64,000 nt of DNA from Rhabdochromatium marinum (GTDB taxonomy: Bacteria; Pseudomonadota; Gammaproteobacteria; Chromatiales; Chromatiaceae), in assembly GCF_016583795.1 (NCBI RefSeq), contig NZ_NRRS01000008.1, positions 1 through 64,000 of the forward strand. Reading direction: 5' to 3'. The notes beneath the pieces were generated by a model, which saw only the letters and a program-made list of their open reading frames with translations, did no database searches and was not told where the DNA came from. Below, piece by piece: positions 25,272 to 34,822 of this stretch (positions are counted from its first letter, which is position 1; each line of letters begins with the position of its first letter). Both the position numbers and the translations under genes were made by a program.

Positions 25272-28200
25272 CTAGCAATATTGTACCTCTTCTGCAACTA
25301 TGTTTTTTTTACCACAACCAACGATGTCGCGTGATTCGATTCCCACCCACCCCTGCTGCAGTGAATGCCTGCTCGCAGCCTCAGCCAGGCCAAATCGGCC
25401 AAGGCTCTGCAACAGTGTACTCAGTCGTTCACGCTCCCTTTTCCTGTCAAGACAGCCCTGCATGCTTAGTTCTGAATTTCCCATGCTCCCAGTTTGATTG
25501 TATCCCAGCCAACAGCTCAGTTGCGCTGATGGTGAACAGGCGCGCGCCAAACCCCCGTACCGCAGCGCCAGCTCCGGCTCCAAAAAGGCGAAAAGATCGA
25601 TCCAAGGACCACGCTGTCGTAGCACATCTTCCAGGTCAGAAAAAAATGGTTGTGCAAGCACTTCGATGCCAGCCTTGCGCAGTGAGGAGGTATTCTGCGG
25701 CATTTTTCCCTGCCCAAAGAACACACTAAACCTTGTTTGCCCGGCGCCAAAATTCTTAGCCAGATCGTGAATAACAGCAGCGAGCCCGGCGTTTTCATCC
25801 CGCTCTAGCCCAGGAAGATACATTTCCGTTTTTAAGTCCTCGGCGATTAACAGGATACGGTAGTGAACAGAAGAGTCTCGTGCACGGAACAGGTCATCAC
25901 CTGCTTGCTGTCGATTTTCAACCAGGGTTGGCCAATCATTAGCTACAGCTTGTTGCTGAGCTTTCGAGATAAACGAGTTTCCATCCTGTGGCTGAAATAT
26001 ACCCCCCATCCAGAGCACTTCGGCCGCTGGTTGATAATATACAAATTGGTGCTCTTTTACCTGAATTTTCATGCTCATGCGAACAGCGCCCGAGCGGGGA
26101 TCAGTGCAACTGGAATCGAAGCCTCCCACAACCTCATGCAAATCCCGCACGATCAGGTAGCAGCCCCAGGGCGCAACATCAATACGGCGCAGATAGCTAT
26201 ACTCCGGCTTGGCCGGATCATCGCCAGCCCCGTCGCACCAGACGCTGCCATCCTTCCACAAAATGCCACCCGCTGCGACCAGGCAGCCACCTGGGTCCGG
26301 AGTGCGGATTTTCGGCACCACCATACCAACATCGGGCTGTTGGATTTGATCGAGCATGGCCTCGACAGCCGCGTGATCAAGGGTAATGGCTGGATCGAGC
26401 CACAACAGGTAGCGACCACGCGCCTGAGCAGCGGCCTGATTGGCCTGCTGGCCAAAATGAGCAGGCTGGGTGGCAGGGATCAGGGTCACGCCATTGATAT
26501 TAGCCGCCTGAAGCTGCGCGGACAGGGTGCCGGTGGCAGTAGCGGTGTCAAGCAGAAGCACTTCCAGCTCCAAGCCATGCAGAGCACTGTGTAGGCACTG
26601 CATATAGGCCGAAATAGCGACGGGGTCGATAACAGGACCAAGAATCAGGCTGATAAGGGGAGACGGGGATCTCGGGAAGCTAAGGTCAGGAGGCGGCTGA
26701 TGACGCGCCGCCGGTCTCATGCAATCGCCGAGCACTCGCCATAGGCGCACCGGGATCTCGGGCTGCCGCAGGGTGCTGATGAGTCTGTGCAGGGGGGTGA
26801 TCAGGCGCCAAGTGGTGCTGCGTTTAATAGCGGCAATCTGGGCTTCGGAGGCATCGAGACGCGCTTGCAGATGATCGATGTGGCGGTTTAAGGCGCGGCG
26901 TTCATCGTTCAAGTGGCTAAGGGAATAGGCCTCGGCTTCGCAGAGTTGTTGTTTCAGCTCATGTCGCTCCCATTGAGCGTCGGCTAGGGCCAGTTCGGTC
27001 TGCTCGACACGCTGGGTCAGTTGGGATTGCAAACGCCAGTCGCGGTAGCCGACTACTGCCGTGTAAAGATGAGACAGAGACCGCTCGGGAAGCTGGTCCT
27101 CGGGGCGCAGGTAGAGATGCTTCAGCGGCAGCTCGAAGCCCGCGCTCAGGGATACCGGCACCGGTGGCGCGGGATTGGGCTGGTCAAAGGCGTTCAGATA
27201 GCGGGCGGCGTAGCCAGCGCACCAGACGTCAGCAGTCGGGGCCGGTTCCGGGCTGGCGCTGGATGCGACGGACTGGGGCTGAAACAGGAACTGTGGCTGA
27301 AGCTGGGGTTGGAGCTGGTGACGCAGCAGGGCCTGGTTCCAGTCAGCCGCCGGGGTATTTACATCTAGCAACTGTGCCGCCGGATAAGCGGCCAGGCGCT
27401 CGATGAAAGCGCCGATGCGGGTGGCGAGAATGGGCCGCCCGGTGTGCATGGCCAGGCTTAGGGTGTAGGAGAAGGTTTCCGGCACCTGAGAGGGGAAGAA
27501 GAAGACATCAGGCCGCTCACTGGCAATCAAGTCCGGCAGGTGGTCATCGGCATAGCTGCCGGCGATACTCAGGGCGACTTCAGGCCAGGCGTGCTCGGGT
27601 GGGGCGGACAAGCCCAGCACGCGAAAAAACAGCGGCAGGTCGCGCTGCCGGGCATCGCGCGCGCAGTCTTCCAGCAGGCCGAGACCCTTGGTGGCGGACA
27701 TGGCGCCCAGCACTAGTACCTTGACCAACGGCTGGCGGGTCAGTGGGCTGTGGCCCCATTGAGTCGCGGCGGGCTCGGGATGCGGCCAGTGCAAAATGGA
27801 TAGATTCGGCCAGTAACGGCTGAGCCGGGCGCCGGCATCTTGCGAGGGAGCGATGATACGCGCGGCGCCACTGAGCCAGTCGTGCCACAGCTGGCGCCAT
27901 TGCTGGATATCGAGCGGCCATTGCGGAGGGCGTGCGTCCAGGCAGCGCTGGCAGGAGCTGGAATCGGCTTCCCCGCCAGGTTCTCCACCGGGCTCCCCCC
28001 CAGGCTCCCCACAGTAACGCCCCTGGGCATCGGCGCAGTGGAATTGCGGACAGATGGCAGCAAAGTCGTGCAGGGTGAAATCGTAGTCCAGGCCAAGATC
28101 GCGCGGGAGTTGTAGCACCTCAGGCGGCAGGTCGGCGACATGATGATAATGAATGCGGTCGATGTGCAGCGCTTGCAGCAGCTGGATGGCGGCAGCATAG

Positions 28201-29216
28201 TCATCAGCGAGGTCAATATAGGCACTGAATTCCTCGCCTGGTCGCGACCAGCGGAGGCGCTGGCGGTGCGGGCCATGGGGTTGCAATTGCAGTACCTCGG
28301 CCCGGCCGCGCAGCAATGCGATCAGATCGCGCACATGACGGGCGACGCCGCCGCCGCGCGCATGGCAGACGAACAGAATCAACGGCTGCAAGCGCCTGAG
28401 CCGGGCGATGTCAAGCCGGCGGCGCAGTGAGCGGCCAATATCCTGAGCCAGGAAGGTCTGGATGCGCTCGGGATAGTCGGGATGCTCAGCATCAATCAGC
28501 GCTTGGGCCTGCTGCTTGCGTTGCGCCGCTTCGGCGCCAAAGGAGCCCGCCCCCTGGTGGTACACAAAGACATCACCAGCGAGGCAATGGCGGTAGCCGG
28601 CCTGTTCAGCGCGCAGGCAGAAATCAACTTCCTCGCCATAGCCACGCCCAAAGCGCGCCTGGTCGAACAAGCCAACGGTCTCCAGCGCCGCGCGGCGGAT
28701 CAGCAGACAGAAGCCGACGCCGGTGGGAATGTCGATGGACTGACCGGCGTTAACACTGGCGGCCAAGGCATCGAGTTCGGCGACGCTGATGTCATCTGCT
28801 CGCGAATTGGTAACGCCGATGCGGGGGTAGCTGCAAATGGTGGCGTCGTTCGACAGCGGCGTGACGGTGGCAATGCAGGGATCCGTGCCGGCACAGGCCA
28901 GCAGGCGGTCGAGCCAGTCGTTGGCGACCTCGGTGTCGCTGTTGAGCAGCACCAGATCGCGCGTCGGATGCAAGGCCATGGCGGCGTTCACCGAAGCGAC
29001 GAAGCCCAGGTTGGCGCGGTTGCGATGCAGATGAATACGCCGACTGGCGGCCAAGGCATCGAGCCAGTGGCGGAGGTCGGCCTCGGGGCTGGCGTCGTCG
29101 ATGACAATCAGCTCAAAGGGCGTGCGCTGCTGGGCGGCCAGGACACTGTTCAGACAGCGGCGCGTCTGTGCGTAGCCCCGATAAACGGGAATGATGACAT
29201 CAATAACCGGATCCAC
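25272..29216 (-). CDS. Large multidomain glycosyltransferase (GT2 - GT4-like - coiled coil - GT2-like)
   Basis: 1314 residues. An N-terminal GT2 domain has VIDVIIPVYRG, VIDDASPEAD, LLNSDTEV (the metal-binding DxD-like motif) and GYGEEVDFCLRA. A GT4-like middle section has HARGGGVARHVRDL, a Cys-rich loop (CADAQGRYCGEP...CQRCLDA), GAMSATKGLGLLEDCA and the donor-site-like PETFSYTLSLAM. A coiled coil comes at ~735-840, then a diverged second GT2-like section (LLWLDPAI, DVGMVVPKI). The last ~120 residues start like another glycosyltransferase (YRILLIAEDLKT) but end abruptly without its usual completion. GTG start with GGAG upstream. It lies 38 bp after kdsD, suggesting lipopolysaccharide or exopolysaccharide assembly. 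Confidence 0.8.
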   Translation of the reverse strand: MDPVIDVIIPVYRGYAQTRRCLNSVLAAQQRTPFELIVIDDASPEADLRHWLDALAASRRIHLHRNRANLGFVASVNAAMALHPTRDLVLLNSDTEVANDWLDRLLACAGTDPCIATVTPLSNDATICSYPRIGVTNSRADDISVAELDALAASVNAGQSIDIPTGVGFCLLIRRAALETVGLFDQARFGRGYGEEVDFCLRAEQAGYRHCLAGDVFVYHQGAGSFGAEAAQRKQQAQALIDAEHPDYPERIQTFLAQDIGRSLRRRLDIARLRRLQPLILFVCHARGGGVARHVRDLIALLRGRAEVLQLQPHGPHRQRLRWSRPGEEFSAYIDLADDYAAAIQLLQALHIDRIHYHHVADLPPEVLQLPRDLGLDYDFTLHDFAAICPQFHCADAQGRYCGEPGGEPGGEPGGEADSSSCQRCLDARPPQWPLDIQQWRQLWHDWLSGAARIIAPSQDAGARLSRYWPNLSILHWPHPEPAATQWGHSPLTRQPLVKVLVLGAMSATKGLGLLEDCARDARQRDLPLFFRVLGLSAPPEHAWPEVALSIAGSYADDHLPDLIASERPDVFFFPSQVPETFSYTLSLAMHTGRPILATRIGAFIERLAAYPAAQLLDVNTPAADWNQALLRHQLQPQLQPQFLFQPQSVASSASPEPAPTADVWCAGYAARYLNAFDQPNPAPPVPVSLSAGFELPLKHLYLRPEDQLPERSLSHLYTAVVGYRDWRLQSQLTQRVEQTELALADAQWERHELKQQLCEAEAYSLSHLNDERRALNRHIDHLQARLDASEAQIAAIKRSTTWRLITPLHRLISTLRQPEIPVRLWRVLGDCMRPAARHQPPPDLSFPRSPSPLISLILGPVIDPVAISAYMQCLHSALHGLELEVLLLDTATATGTLSAQLQAANINGVTLIPATQPAHFGQQANQAAAQARGRYLLWLDPAITLDHAAVEAMLDQIQQPDVGMVVPKIRTPDPGGCLVAAGGILWKDGSVWCDGAGDDPAKPEYSYLRRIDVAPWGCYLIVRDLHEVVGGFDSSCTDPRSGAVRMSMKIQVKEHQFVYYQPAAEVLWMGGIFQPQDGNSFISKAQQQAVANDWPTLVENRQQAGDDLFRARDSSVHYRILLIAEDLKTEMYLPGLERDENAGLAAVIHDLAKNFGAGQTRFSVFFGQGKMPQNTSSLRKAGIEVLAQPFFSDLEDVLRQRGPWIDLFAFLEPELALRYGGLARACSPSAQLSCWLGYNQTGSMGNSELSMQGCLDRKRERERLSTLLQSLGRFGLAEAASRHSLQQGWVGIESRDIVGCGKKNIVAEEVQYC

Positions 29217-29254
29217 AGCGGGCCTGCTCCGTTAAGGCACTCTCGACGGGAGTG

Positions 29255-30226
29255 CTACTTCTGCACCACGCCACGGATGCCCGTGTCATCCACAACAATC
29301 AGCGAGGTAATATGGTGTTGCGCCATGAGTTCCACAGCGGCACTCATGCGGCTGTCGGGGCCGATCACAATCGGATCGGGCGTCATCATATCGCGGGCAC
29401 AGGAAGCGAAGAAGCGCTGCTGATTGCTCTCCAATGCGCGGCGCAGATCGCCATCGGTAATAACGCCCAGCACCACCGCACGATCCTGACTGACGATGGC
29501 CATACCGAGGCGGCCACTGCTCATGGTGGCCACCACTTCGGCGGCCAGGGCATCCGGCTGGATGAAGGGCAGATTGTCGCTGCACATTTCATCACGCACC
29601 AGGGCAAGCATGCGCCGGCCCAGGCTACCACCAGGATGAAAGCGTGCGAAGTGATGGGCCTGAAAGTCGCGCGCGCGCATCAGCGCGACGGCCAGGGCAT
29701 CGCCCATGGCCAGGGTGGCGGTGGTCGAGGCGGTGGGGGCCAACTGCAAGGGGCAGGCTTCCTGAGCGACGGGTACCCACAGATGATGCTCGACCTGGCG
29801 TGCAAGCGTGGAGCGGGTGTTGCCGGTCAGAGCAATGGTGGTATTGCCGTTGTCGCGCAGAAAGGGCAGCAGACGCAGAAGTTCCTCGGTCTCCCCCGAA
29901 TGAGAGATGGCAATAAAGATGTCGTTGCCATCCACCATGCCGAGGTCGCCGTGATAAGCCTCGGATGGATGCATAAAGAACGACGGTGTACCGGTGCTGG
30001 CCAGGGTGGCGGAGATCTTCTTGCCGATGATGCCGGATTTCCCCATGCCGCAAACGATGGTCCGCCCGACACTGCGCAGAATGGCGGTGACGGCAGCACT
30101 GAAGTCGCCGTTGATCTGTTCCGCCAAACCGGCCACGGCTTCGGACTCGATGCGGAAGACTTCGCGGGCAATGGCAGCAAAATCCAAGTCCGAAGCTGCA
30201 CAGAAGTTGATCGCACGAACGCTCAT
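29255..30226 (-). CDS. kdsD: D-arabinose 5-phosphate isomerase (KdsD/KpsF type)
   Basis: Interconverts ribulose 5-phosphate and arabinose 5-phosphate, the first step of Kdo synthesis for lipopolysaccharide. 323 residues. The SIS sugar-isomerase domain (~40-170) has CGMGKSGIIGKKISATLASTG, HPSEAYHGDLG and SHSGETEE. Two CBS domains fill the C-terminal half (ALAAEVVATMSSGRLGMAIV and ARDMMTPDPIVIG). Length and domain order match KdsD. It is followed at 38 bp by the large glycosyltransferase. KpsF, the capsule paralogue, cannot be told apart from sequence alone; lack of capsule genes favours KdsD. Confidence 0.93.
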   Translation of the reverse strand: MSVRAINFCAASDLDFAAIAREVFRIESEAVAGLAEQINGDFSAAVTAILRSVGRTIVCGMGKSGIIGKKISATLASTGTPSFFMHPSEAYHGDLGMVDGNDIFIAISHSGETEELLRLLPFLRDNGNTTIALTGNTRSTLARQVEHHLWVPVAQEACPLQLAPTASTTATLAMGDALAVALMRARDFQAHHFARFHPGGSLGRRMLALVRDEMCSDNLPFIQPDALAAEVVATMSSGRLGMAIVSQDRAVVLGVITDGDLRRALESNQQRFFASCARDMMTPDPIVIGPDSRMSAAVELMAQHHITSLIVVDDTGIRGVVQK

Positions 30227-30309
30227 AGGGGCATCACCACCCCAGAGGACGAACGTAGTGTTTCACAGTAAAGCGCTGTTTCACAATAAGATAGTCCATC
30301 CAGAGGCCC

Positions 30310-32496
30310 TTAGAAGGCGTTCTTCAGATTTTGGACCTTCCCGCGGAAATGCTCGGTCACGGCATCAATATCAGTGTCGCTGGCAATCACCCGGGGGGTG
30401 AGCACCACAATCAGCTCGCTGCGTTTGGCGCTGCGGCTGGTGTCGCCAAACAAAGCTCCAAACACCGGCACCCGATAGAATCCGGGCACACCGGTCTTGC
30501 TATCTTCGCGGTCATCCTGGATCAAACCGCCCAACACCACGGCCTGGTTGGAGCGCACCGCCACATTGCTGTTGATCTTGCGGGTGCGGAAGGACGGCGA
30601 ATCGACCTCGCCTTCATCGCGGTTGACGGAACTCACTTCCTGCTCGATCTCCATCTGTACCAGCCCGCCGGGCGTGACGCGCGGGGTGACGGTGAGTATG
30701 ACGCCGGTTGATTTGTACTCAATCTCATTGATCAGACTGCTGGTGTTGGTGGTGTCCTGCTGCTCGCGCGTCTTGATCGGCACCTCATCGCCCACCTGGA
30801 TCTTGGCTTCCTGGTTATCCATGACCATGACCGAGGGCGACGAGAGCACATTGACCAGATCATCGGCGGCCAGCGCGCTCAGGGTCGAGCGAATGGTCTC
30901 TGGATTGACCACAACGGACCAGTTAAAGCCGGGCCAGGTCGGCCCCATAGCGCCTGATTCGCTGCCGGAAAATGCGATGTCATTGCGGTAATCGCCTTCT
31001 GTCTTGGGGCCGGCGAGGAAGTTCCAGCTCACGCCATATCTCAGGCTACCGCTCAGGCGCACTTCGATGATGGTCGCCTCCACTAGCACTTGCAGAGGCA
31101 CGATGTCGAGTTGCTTGAGCGCATCGAGAATTTTTTTATAATCGCGTGGACTGGAGCGCACCAGCAGAGAATTGTTCACGGTGTCAGCTACGATGCTGAC
31201 TTCCGATGACATATCAAGCGTGCTGGAGGATATGTTGCGTGAAGCAGTCCCAGTGGTGCCGCCATTGCTCTGCCCGTCACCGCCAATGGAGGCTTCGCGA
31301 GTCCCCGGTGCCACGCCACCGACGCTGCGTCTGGTGCCCGTGGAGCCGCCGCTGCCGGCGAACAGCTGGCTGAGCATGTTGGCAAGGTTTTCGGCTTCGC
31401 CGTGCTTGACCCGATAGACAAAGAGCCGCTGCGCCGAGCTGCCGCTGGCCTCGGCCTGATCCAGACGCTCAATCCAATCCTGCATTTTCTCCAAGTAGCG
31501 GGCCTGGGGGGCGACCACCATAATCGCATTGGCGCTATCGACGGGAATCAGGCGAAACAGGCCCTTGGCGGTATCACCTGATTCGCCGGCGAGCAGCTCT
31601 TCCACCTGGCTGACCACCTCAGTGGCCTGCGCATATTCCAAGGTGAAAAATCCCACCGAGAGCCCCGCCATCCAGTCCACATCGAACACATCAATGGTGT
31701 CCATCAGATTGCTCATCTCCGGTCCAGAGGCAGCAACCACCAGGAGATTGCGCAGGCTATCGACCCGCACCAGGCTGCCTTCCGGAGCCAGGGGCTCCAG
31801 AATATTGGCCATTTCCTTGGCGCCGATGTAGCGCAGCGGAATGATTTGCACTGAATAGCCCGGCGGCAGGGCTTTGTTGCTAGTGCCAAGCTGGGGTGCC
31901 AGGCGCCCGCGAACCGCCTTGGCCAGGGGCACCACTTCGTAGGTTCCGCCTTTATCAACCAGGGCGGCATTGTTCATCCGCAGCAGGGTTTCGAGCGTAG
32001 GAATCAACAGGTCGCGACGCAGCGGGCGACCGGTCTGCAGCGAGGCTGACCCCTGCACGGCCGGATCCAGCACATAGTTAACGCCCAGGAGATCACCCAG
32101 AATGACCTTGACAACTTCACGGATATCGGTGCCGTCGAAATTAAGCGTGACATCGCCGGGCGTGGTGTCAACCGTAGGGCGCTCGATATTCTGTACAAAG
32201 ACCCCGGTGCCGCGCTCAATGCCCTCTGACAATCCCGGCCCACGCTCTTCATCAAGCGCAATGCCATCGCGACGCAACGGCTGGGTCTGAGCCCCCGGGT
32301 CGAATCCGGCCTTTTCCTCGTCGATGATGTGACCTTTGGCCGCGCCAACCTTGTGACTGGGATCCCAGACAAAGGTTGAGCAACCGCTGATAGTGACCAG
32401 CATCATGACCACGGCAGCCATGCACAAAGCCACCCAGGCGAGCTGACAGGTGCGCCGGCCGGATGGAGCGGATAATTGTCGCAGCGGTTTCAACAT
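30310..32496 (-). CDS. gspD: Type II secretion secretin GspD, lipoprotein
   Basis: 728 residues. The N terminus is a signal peptide with lipobox TISGCS, so it is probably an outer-membrane lipoprotein. N-domains follow: TLNFDGTDIREVVKVILGDLLGVNYVLDP (N0), then the ring-building N1-N3 repeats (IIPLRYIGAKEMANILEPL, FVYRVKHGEAENLANMLSQLF). The secretin core ends with VPVFGALFGDTSRSAKRSELIVVLTPRVI. It forms the export channel for folded proteins. A Gly/Ser/Thr loop sits within N3. No other gsp genes are in the window, so it is an isolated gspD, perhaps served by a gsp operon elsewhere. 'gspD' is inferred over other secretins from the length and final motif. Confidence 0.9.
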   Translation of the reverse strand: MLKPLRQLSAPSGRRTCQLAWVALCMAAVVMMLVTISGCSTFVWDPSHKVGAAKGHIIDEEKAGFDPGAQTQPLRRDGIALDEERGPGLSEGIERGTGVFVQNIERPTVDTTPGDVTLNFDGTDIREVVKVILGDLLGVNYVLDPAVQGSASLQTGRPLRRDLLIPTLETLLRMNNAALVDKGGTYEVVPLAKAVRGRLAPQLGTSNKALPPGYSVQIIPLRYIGAKEMANILEPLAPEGSLVRVDSLRNLLVVAASGPEMSNLMDTIDVFDVDWMAGLSVGFFTLEYAQATEVVSQVEELLAGESGDTAKGLFRLIPVDSANAIMVVAPQARYLEKMQDWIERLDQAEASGSSAQRLFVYRVKHGEAENLANMLSQLFAGSGGSTGTRRSVGGVAPGTREASIGGDGQSNGGTTGTASRNISSSTLDMSSEVSIVADTVNNSLLVRSSPRDYKKILDALKQLDIVPLQVLVEATIIEVRLSGSLRYGVSWNFLAGPKTEGDYRNDIAFSGSESGAMGPTWPGFNWSVVVNPETIRSTLSALAADDLVNVLSSPSVMVMDNQEAKIQVGDEVPIKTREQQDTTNTSSLINEIEYKSTGVILTVTPRVTPGGLVQMEIEQEVSSVNRDEGEVDSPSFRTRKINSNVAVRSNQAVVLGGLIQDDREDSKTGVPGFYRVPVFGALFGDTSRSAKRSELIVVLTPRVIASDTDIDAVTEHFRGKVQNLKNAF

Positions 32497-32620
32497 CGAA
32501 TCTCAAAAATTACCATGACCAAGAACGCCAGCGTTTATAACAAAATTTCAGCTCCATGTATCTGCGGCTATTCGCGCGCATGGATTCTAAGCACTCAACT
32601 GGGGGCTGAGCCGGGAGCAT

Positions 32621-33889
32621 TCAGTTGGTGCCAAACAGGCGTGCCATCAGATGAAAGCCGGCGATGTAGGTGCCCAGAGCGGAGCCGAGGGTGCTGAAAA
32701 TAAACACCAGCAGCAGGCGCGCCACGCGATTTTTCCACCATCCTGACCAGTGTCCCACCGCTGCGCGCAGATGCTGAAAATCTCCAACGCGCGGGCGGCG
32801 CAGGAAGAGTTCGATGCCGCCGGCTACCATGCCCGCGCCAATGGTGGGATTGAGCGAGGTCAGGGGGGCGGCGCAAAAAGCCCCCAGCACGGTCAGCGGA
32901 TGTGCCCCCGCCAGCGCGGCCCCTGTTGCCGACAGGCCGCCATTGATCAGCACCCAGTCCCACACCAGATCCCAGCCAACTCCCGGTCCCCGGGTGAAGC
33001 CATAGGCAAACATGCCCAGGATCACTGCCACCACCAGCCAAGGCAGCACGCGCCACAGCGCACTGGCCGGCGGCAGTGCTTGCAGGCTGGCGATCTGCTC
33101 GGCCGGTGGCTGCGGCGCGGGCGCGCGCAAGGCTTGCGCCACGCCCTTGCAATGTCCGGCGCCAATGACCGCCAGCACGCACGCATAGCCATGCTGGGTG
33201 ATTTCCTCGCGCAGGCGCGCGGCCATGAAGGTATCCCGCTCAGTGATCAGAGGTTGGAACAGATCCTGGCGGTTCTCGGCAAATTCGCTGAAAGCGGTTT
33301 CCAGCACATCGCCCTGCTTAAGGGATTCGATATCCTGCTCAGTGACCTGATCGCGCGACAGCAGCCCAGCCAACAGCCCGACGAACAGATTCAGGCGCTG
33401 GAAAAAGCCCAGATTGCGCGCGGCACGCTTGAGGGTGATGCCCAGATCGCGATCAATCAGCAGCACCGGCACCCCCAGGCGCTGAGCCTGGCGAATCGCC
33501 TCGCGCTGCTCAGCGCCGGGATCAATCCCAATTTGTTCGGCCAGGCGCTGCTGATAGGCCGAGAGCGCCAAATTGGCCGCCACCATGTGGGCGCGCTTGT
33601 CGCGAATCACGGCAAAGAGATCCAGCTGCGCCAGAGCATCCGGCTCCATCAGGGCCTGATAGCGGCTCTGGCACAGCTCGACCGCGACGGCGGCATAACG
33701 CCCTGGGGTGGCTTCGAGCAGCTCCCTGACCTTGGCCACGCTGGCACGCGAGACATGCGCCGTGCCGAGTAGCGTCACCTCGGCAGCGTCGAGCTTGAGT
33801 TCCAGCAGCGGCTCATCTACTGTGGATGCTGGGACGGTGGCGCTGTGCTTGACGGACGCGTCGGGTTTGGGTTCCATGCTGTCACTCAT
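32621..33889 (-). CDS. TraB/PrgY family membrane protein
   Basis: 422 residues. The N-terminal TraB/PrgY (TIKI-related) domain has VTLLGTAHVS, AVAVELCQSRYQAL, DRDLGITLKRA, ITERDTFMAARL and AVIGAGHCKGV. These include the GTAH...VELC...ERD...GxxH set usually taken as metal or active-site residues of this family. The C-terminal half has four to five hydrophobic segments. In Enterococcus the family limits pheromone activity; its role in proteobacteria is unknown, possibly an inner-membrane peptidase. It is divergent from a small lipoprotein gene with a 46-bp gap. Confidence 0.87.
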   Translation of the reverse strand: MSDSMEPKPDASVKHSATVPASTVDEPLLELKLDAAEVTLLGTAHVSRASVAKVRELLEATPGRYAAVAVELCQSRYQALMEPDALAQLDLFAVIRDKRAHMVAANLALSAYQQRLAEQIGIDPGAEQREAIRQAQRLGVPVLLIDRDLGITLKRAARNLGFFQRLNLFVGLLAGLLSRDQVTEQDIESLKQGDVLETAFSEFAENRQDLFQPLITERDTFMAARLREEITQHGYACVLAVIGAGHCKGVAQALRAPAPQPPAEQIASLQALPPASALWRVLPWLVVAVILGMFAYGFTRGPGVGWDLVWDWVLINGGLSATGAALAGAHPLTVLGAFCAAPLTSLNPTIGAGMVAGGIELFLRRPRVGDFQHLRAAVGHWSGWWKNRVARLLLVFIFSTLGSALGTYIAGFHLMARLFGTN

Positions 33890-33935
33890 GCGTTAAAATC
33901 CAAGGTCGCCTTCATGTTACACAGGTACCCAGATC

Positions 33936-34352
33936 ATGCGCCGGATTCATCCGCTTTTGTTGCTGCTGTGCGCAGCTGTCGTGATGCTGAATGGTTGCGA
34001 ACGGATTAAGGAAGAACGCAAGCATCAACTCCTGGAAAGCGCCACCAGCGGTTATCGCCAAGCGCTGCGCTGGGGTTACTATGACGCAGCCATCCAATTT
34101 ATCAAGCCCGAGGAGCGCCCGGAAGCCCCGTCTGAACGGCTGAAAAACATCCGCGTCACCGGTTATGAGGTGGTTCAGCCGCCCGTGATGACCGAAGCCG
34201 ATCAGGCCGTACAGATGGTACGGATTGAGTATGTGCTGCGTGATCGCCAACGGCTGGAATCCCTGGCTGAGCGTCAGCACTGGCAGTATGACCAAGAGGC
34301 CTCTGCCTGGTGGCTCACCACCGGCCTGCCGACTTTTACAACGGATCGGTGA
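33936..34352 (+). CDS. Small lipoprotein of unknown function
   Basis: 138 residues. Basic start MRRIHP, hydrophobic LLLLLCAAVVML and lipobox LNGC, so a lipid-anchored exported protein. The mature part is mostly helix then strand (ESATSGYRQALRWGYYDAAIQFI, VTGYEVVQPPVM, VQMVRIEYVLRD), suggestive of an NTF2-like fold. The ATG follows only a weak ribosome-binding site. The gene is divergent from the TraB-family gene and converges on sspB. A gammaproteobacterial conserved hypothetical; no function. Confidence 0.7.
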   Translation: MRRIHPLLLLLCAAVVMLNGCERIKEERKHQLLESATSGYRQALRWGYYDAAIQFIKPEERPEAPSERLKNIRVTGYEVVQPPVMTEADQAVQMVRIEYVLRDRQRLESLAERQHWQYDQEASAWWLTTGLPTFTTDR

Positions 34353-34369
34353 CTAAACGCGGACAGCGA

Positions 34370-34801
34370 CTATTTGACGACGCGCAGTTTGGGGCGACCG
34401 GCCTTGGCGTCGTCCTTGGTGCTTGCACCTCCTTGAGCACCGCCGCCCGTGGGGCCGTCCTGATCATCCTCAGGGGTATGGCTTTCGAGTTCTTCCTCGG
34501 GGGGGAAAATCATGCCATGACCATTCTCGCGTGCATAGATCCCCAGCACTGCGCTGGGTGGCAGGCTGACAGCGGCGGGCACGCCACTAAAGCGCGCCGA
34601 GAAGGTAATCATGGTGTTGGACAGGAGCAGATCCTTCACCGCCGTCGGGGCGATGTTAAGCACAATGCGCCCTTCCTCGACGAATTTGCGCGGCACATCA
34701 GCCTCCGGGTGCATCGCGTCCACCAGCAAATGCGGCGTCATGCCGTTATCGATGATCCATTCGAACAGGGCCCGGATCAAATAGGGTCGATTCGATTTCA
34801 T
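34370..34801 (-). CDS. sspB: ClpXP adaptor SspB (stringent starvation protein B)
   Basis: 143 residues. The folded N-terminal domain has SNRPYLIRALFEWIIDNGMTPHLLVDA, then RIVLNIAPTAVKDLLL, ARFSGV and YARENGHGMIFP, typical of SspB. A flexible acidic/Gly linker leads to the C-terminal peptide GRPKLRVVK, which binds the ClpX zinc domain. It brings SsrA-tagged peptides from stalled ribosomes to ClpXP. It lies 21 bp after sspA, and both follow petABC, a common gammaproteobacterial order. Confidence 0.95.
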   Translation of the reverse strand: MKSNRPYLIRALFEWIIDNGMTPHLLVDAMHPEADVPRKFVEEGRIVLNIAPTAVKDLLLSNTMITFSARFSGVPAAVSLPPSAVLGIYARENGHGMIFPPEEELESHTPEDDQDGPTGGGAQGGASTKDDAKAGRPKLRVVK

Positions 34802-34822
34802 GCGGTTAATTGCTCTTTATAC

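Noticed and set aside
25318-25345. T-arm-like TTCGATTCCCAC on the plus strand
   Set aside because: Stem pairing fails and no acceptor, anticodon or D arm is found, so it is not a tRNA.
32750-33772. 340-codon plus-strand frame
   Set aside because: Antisense to the TraB/PrgY gene, which has the family's conserved motifs.
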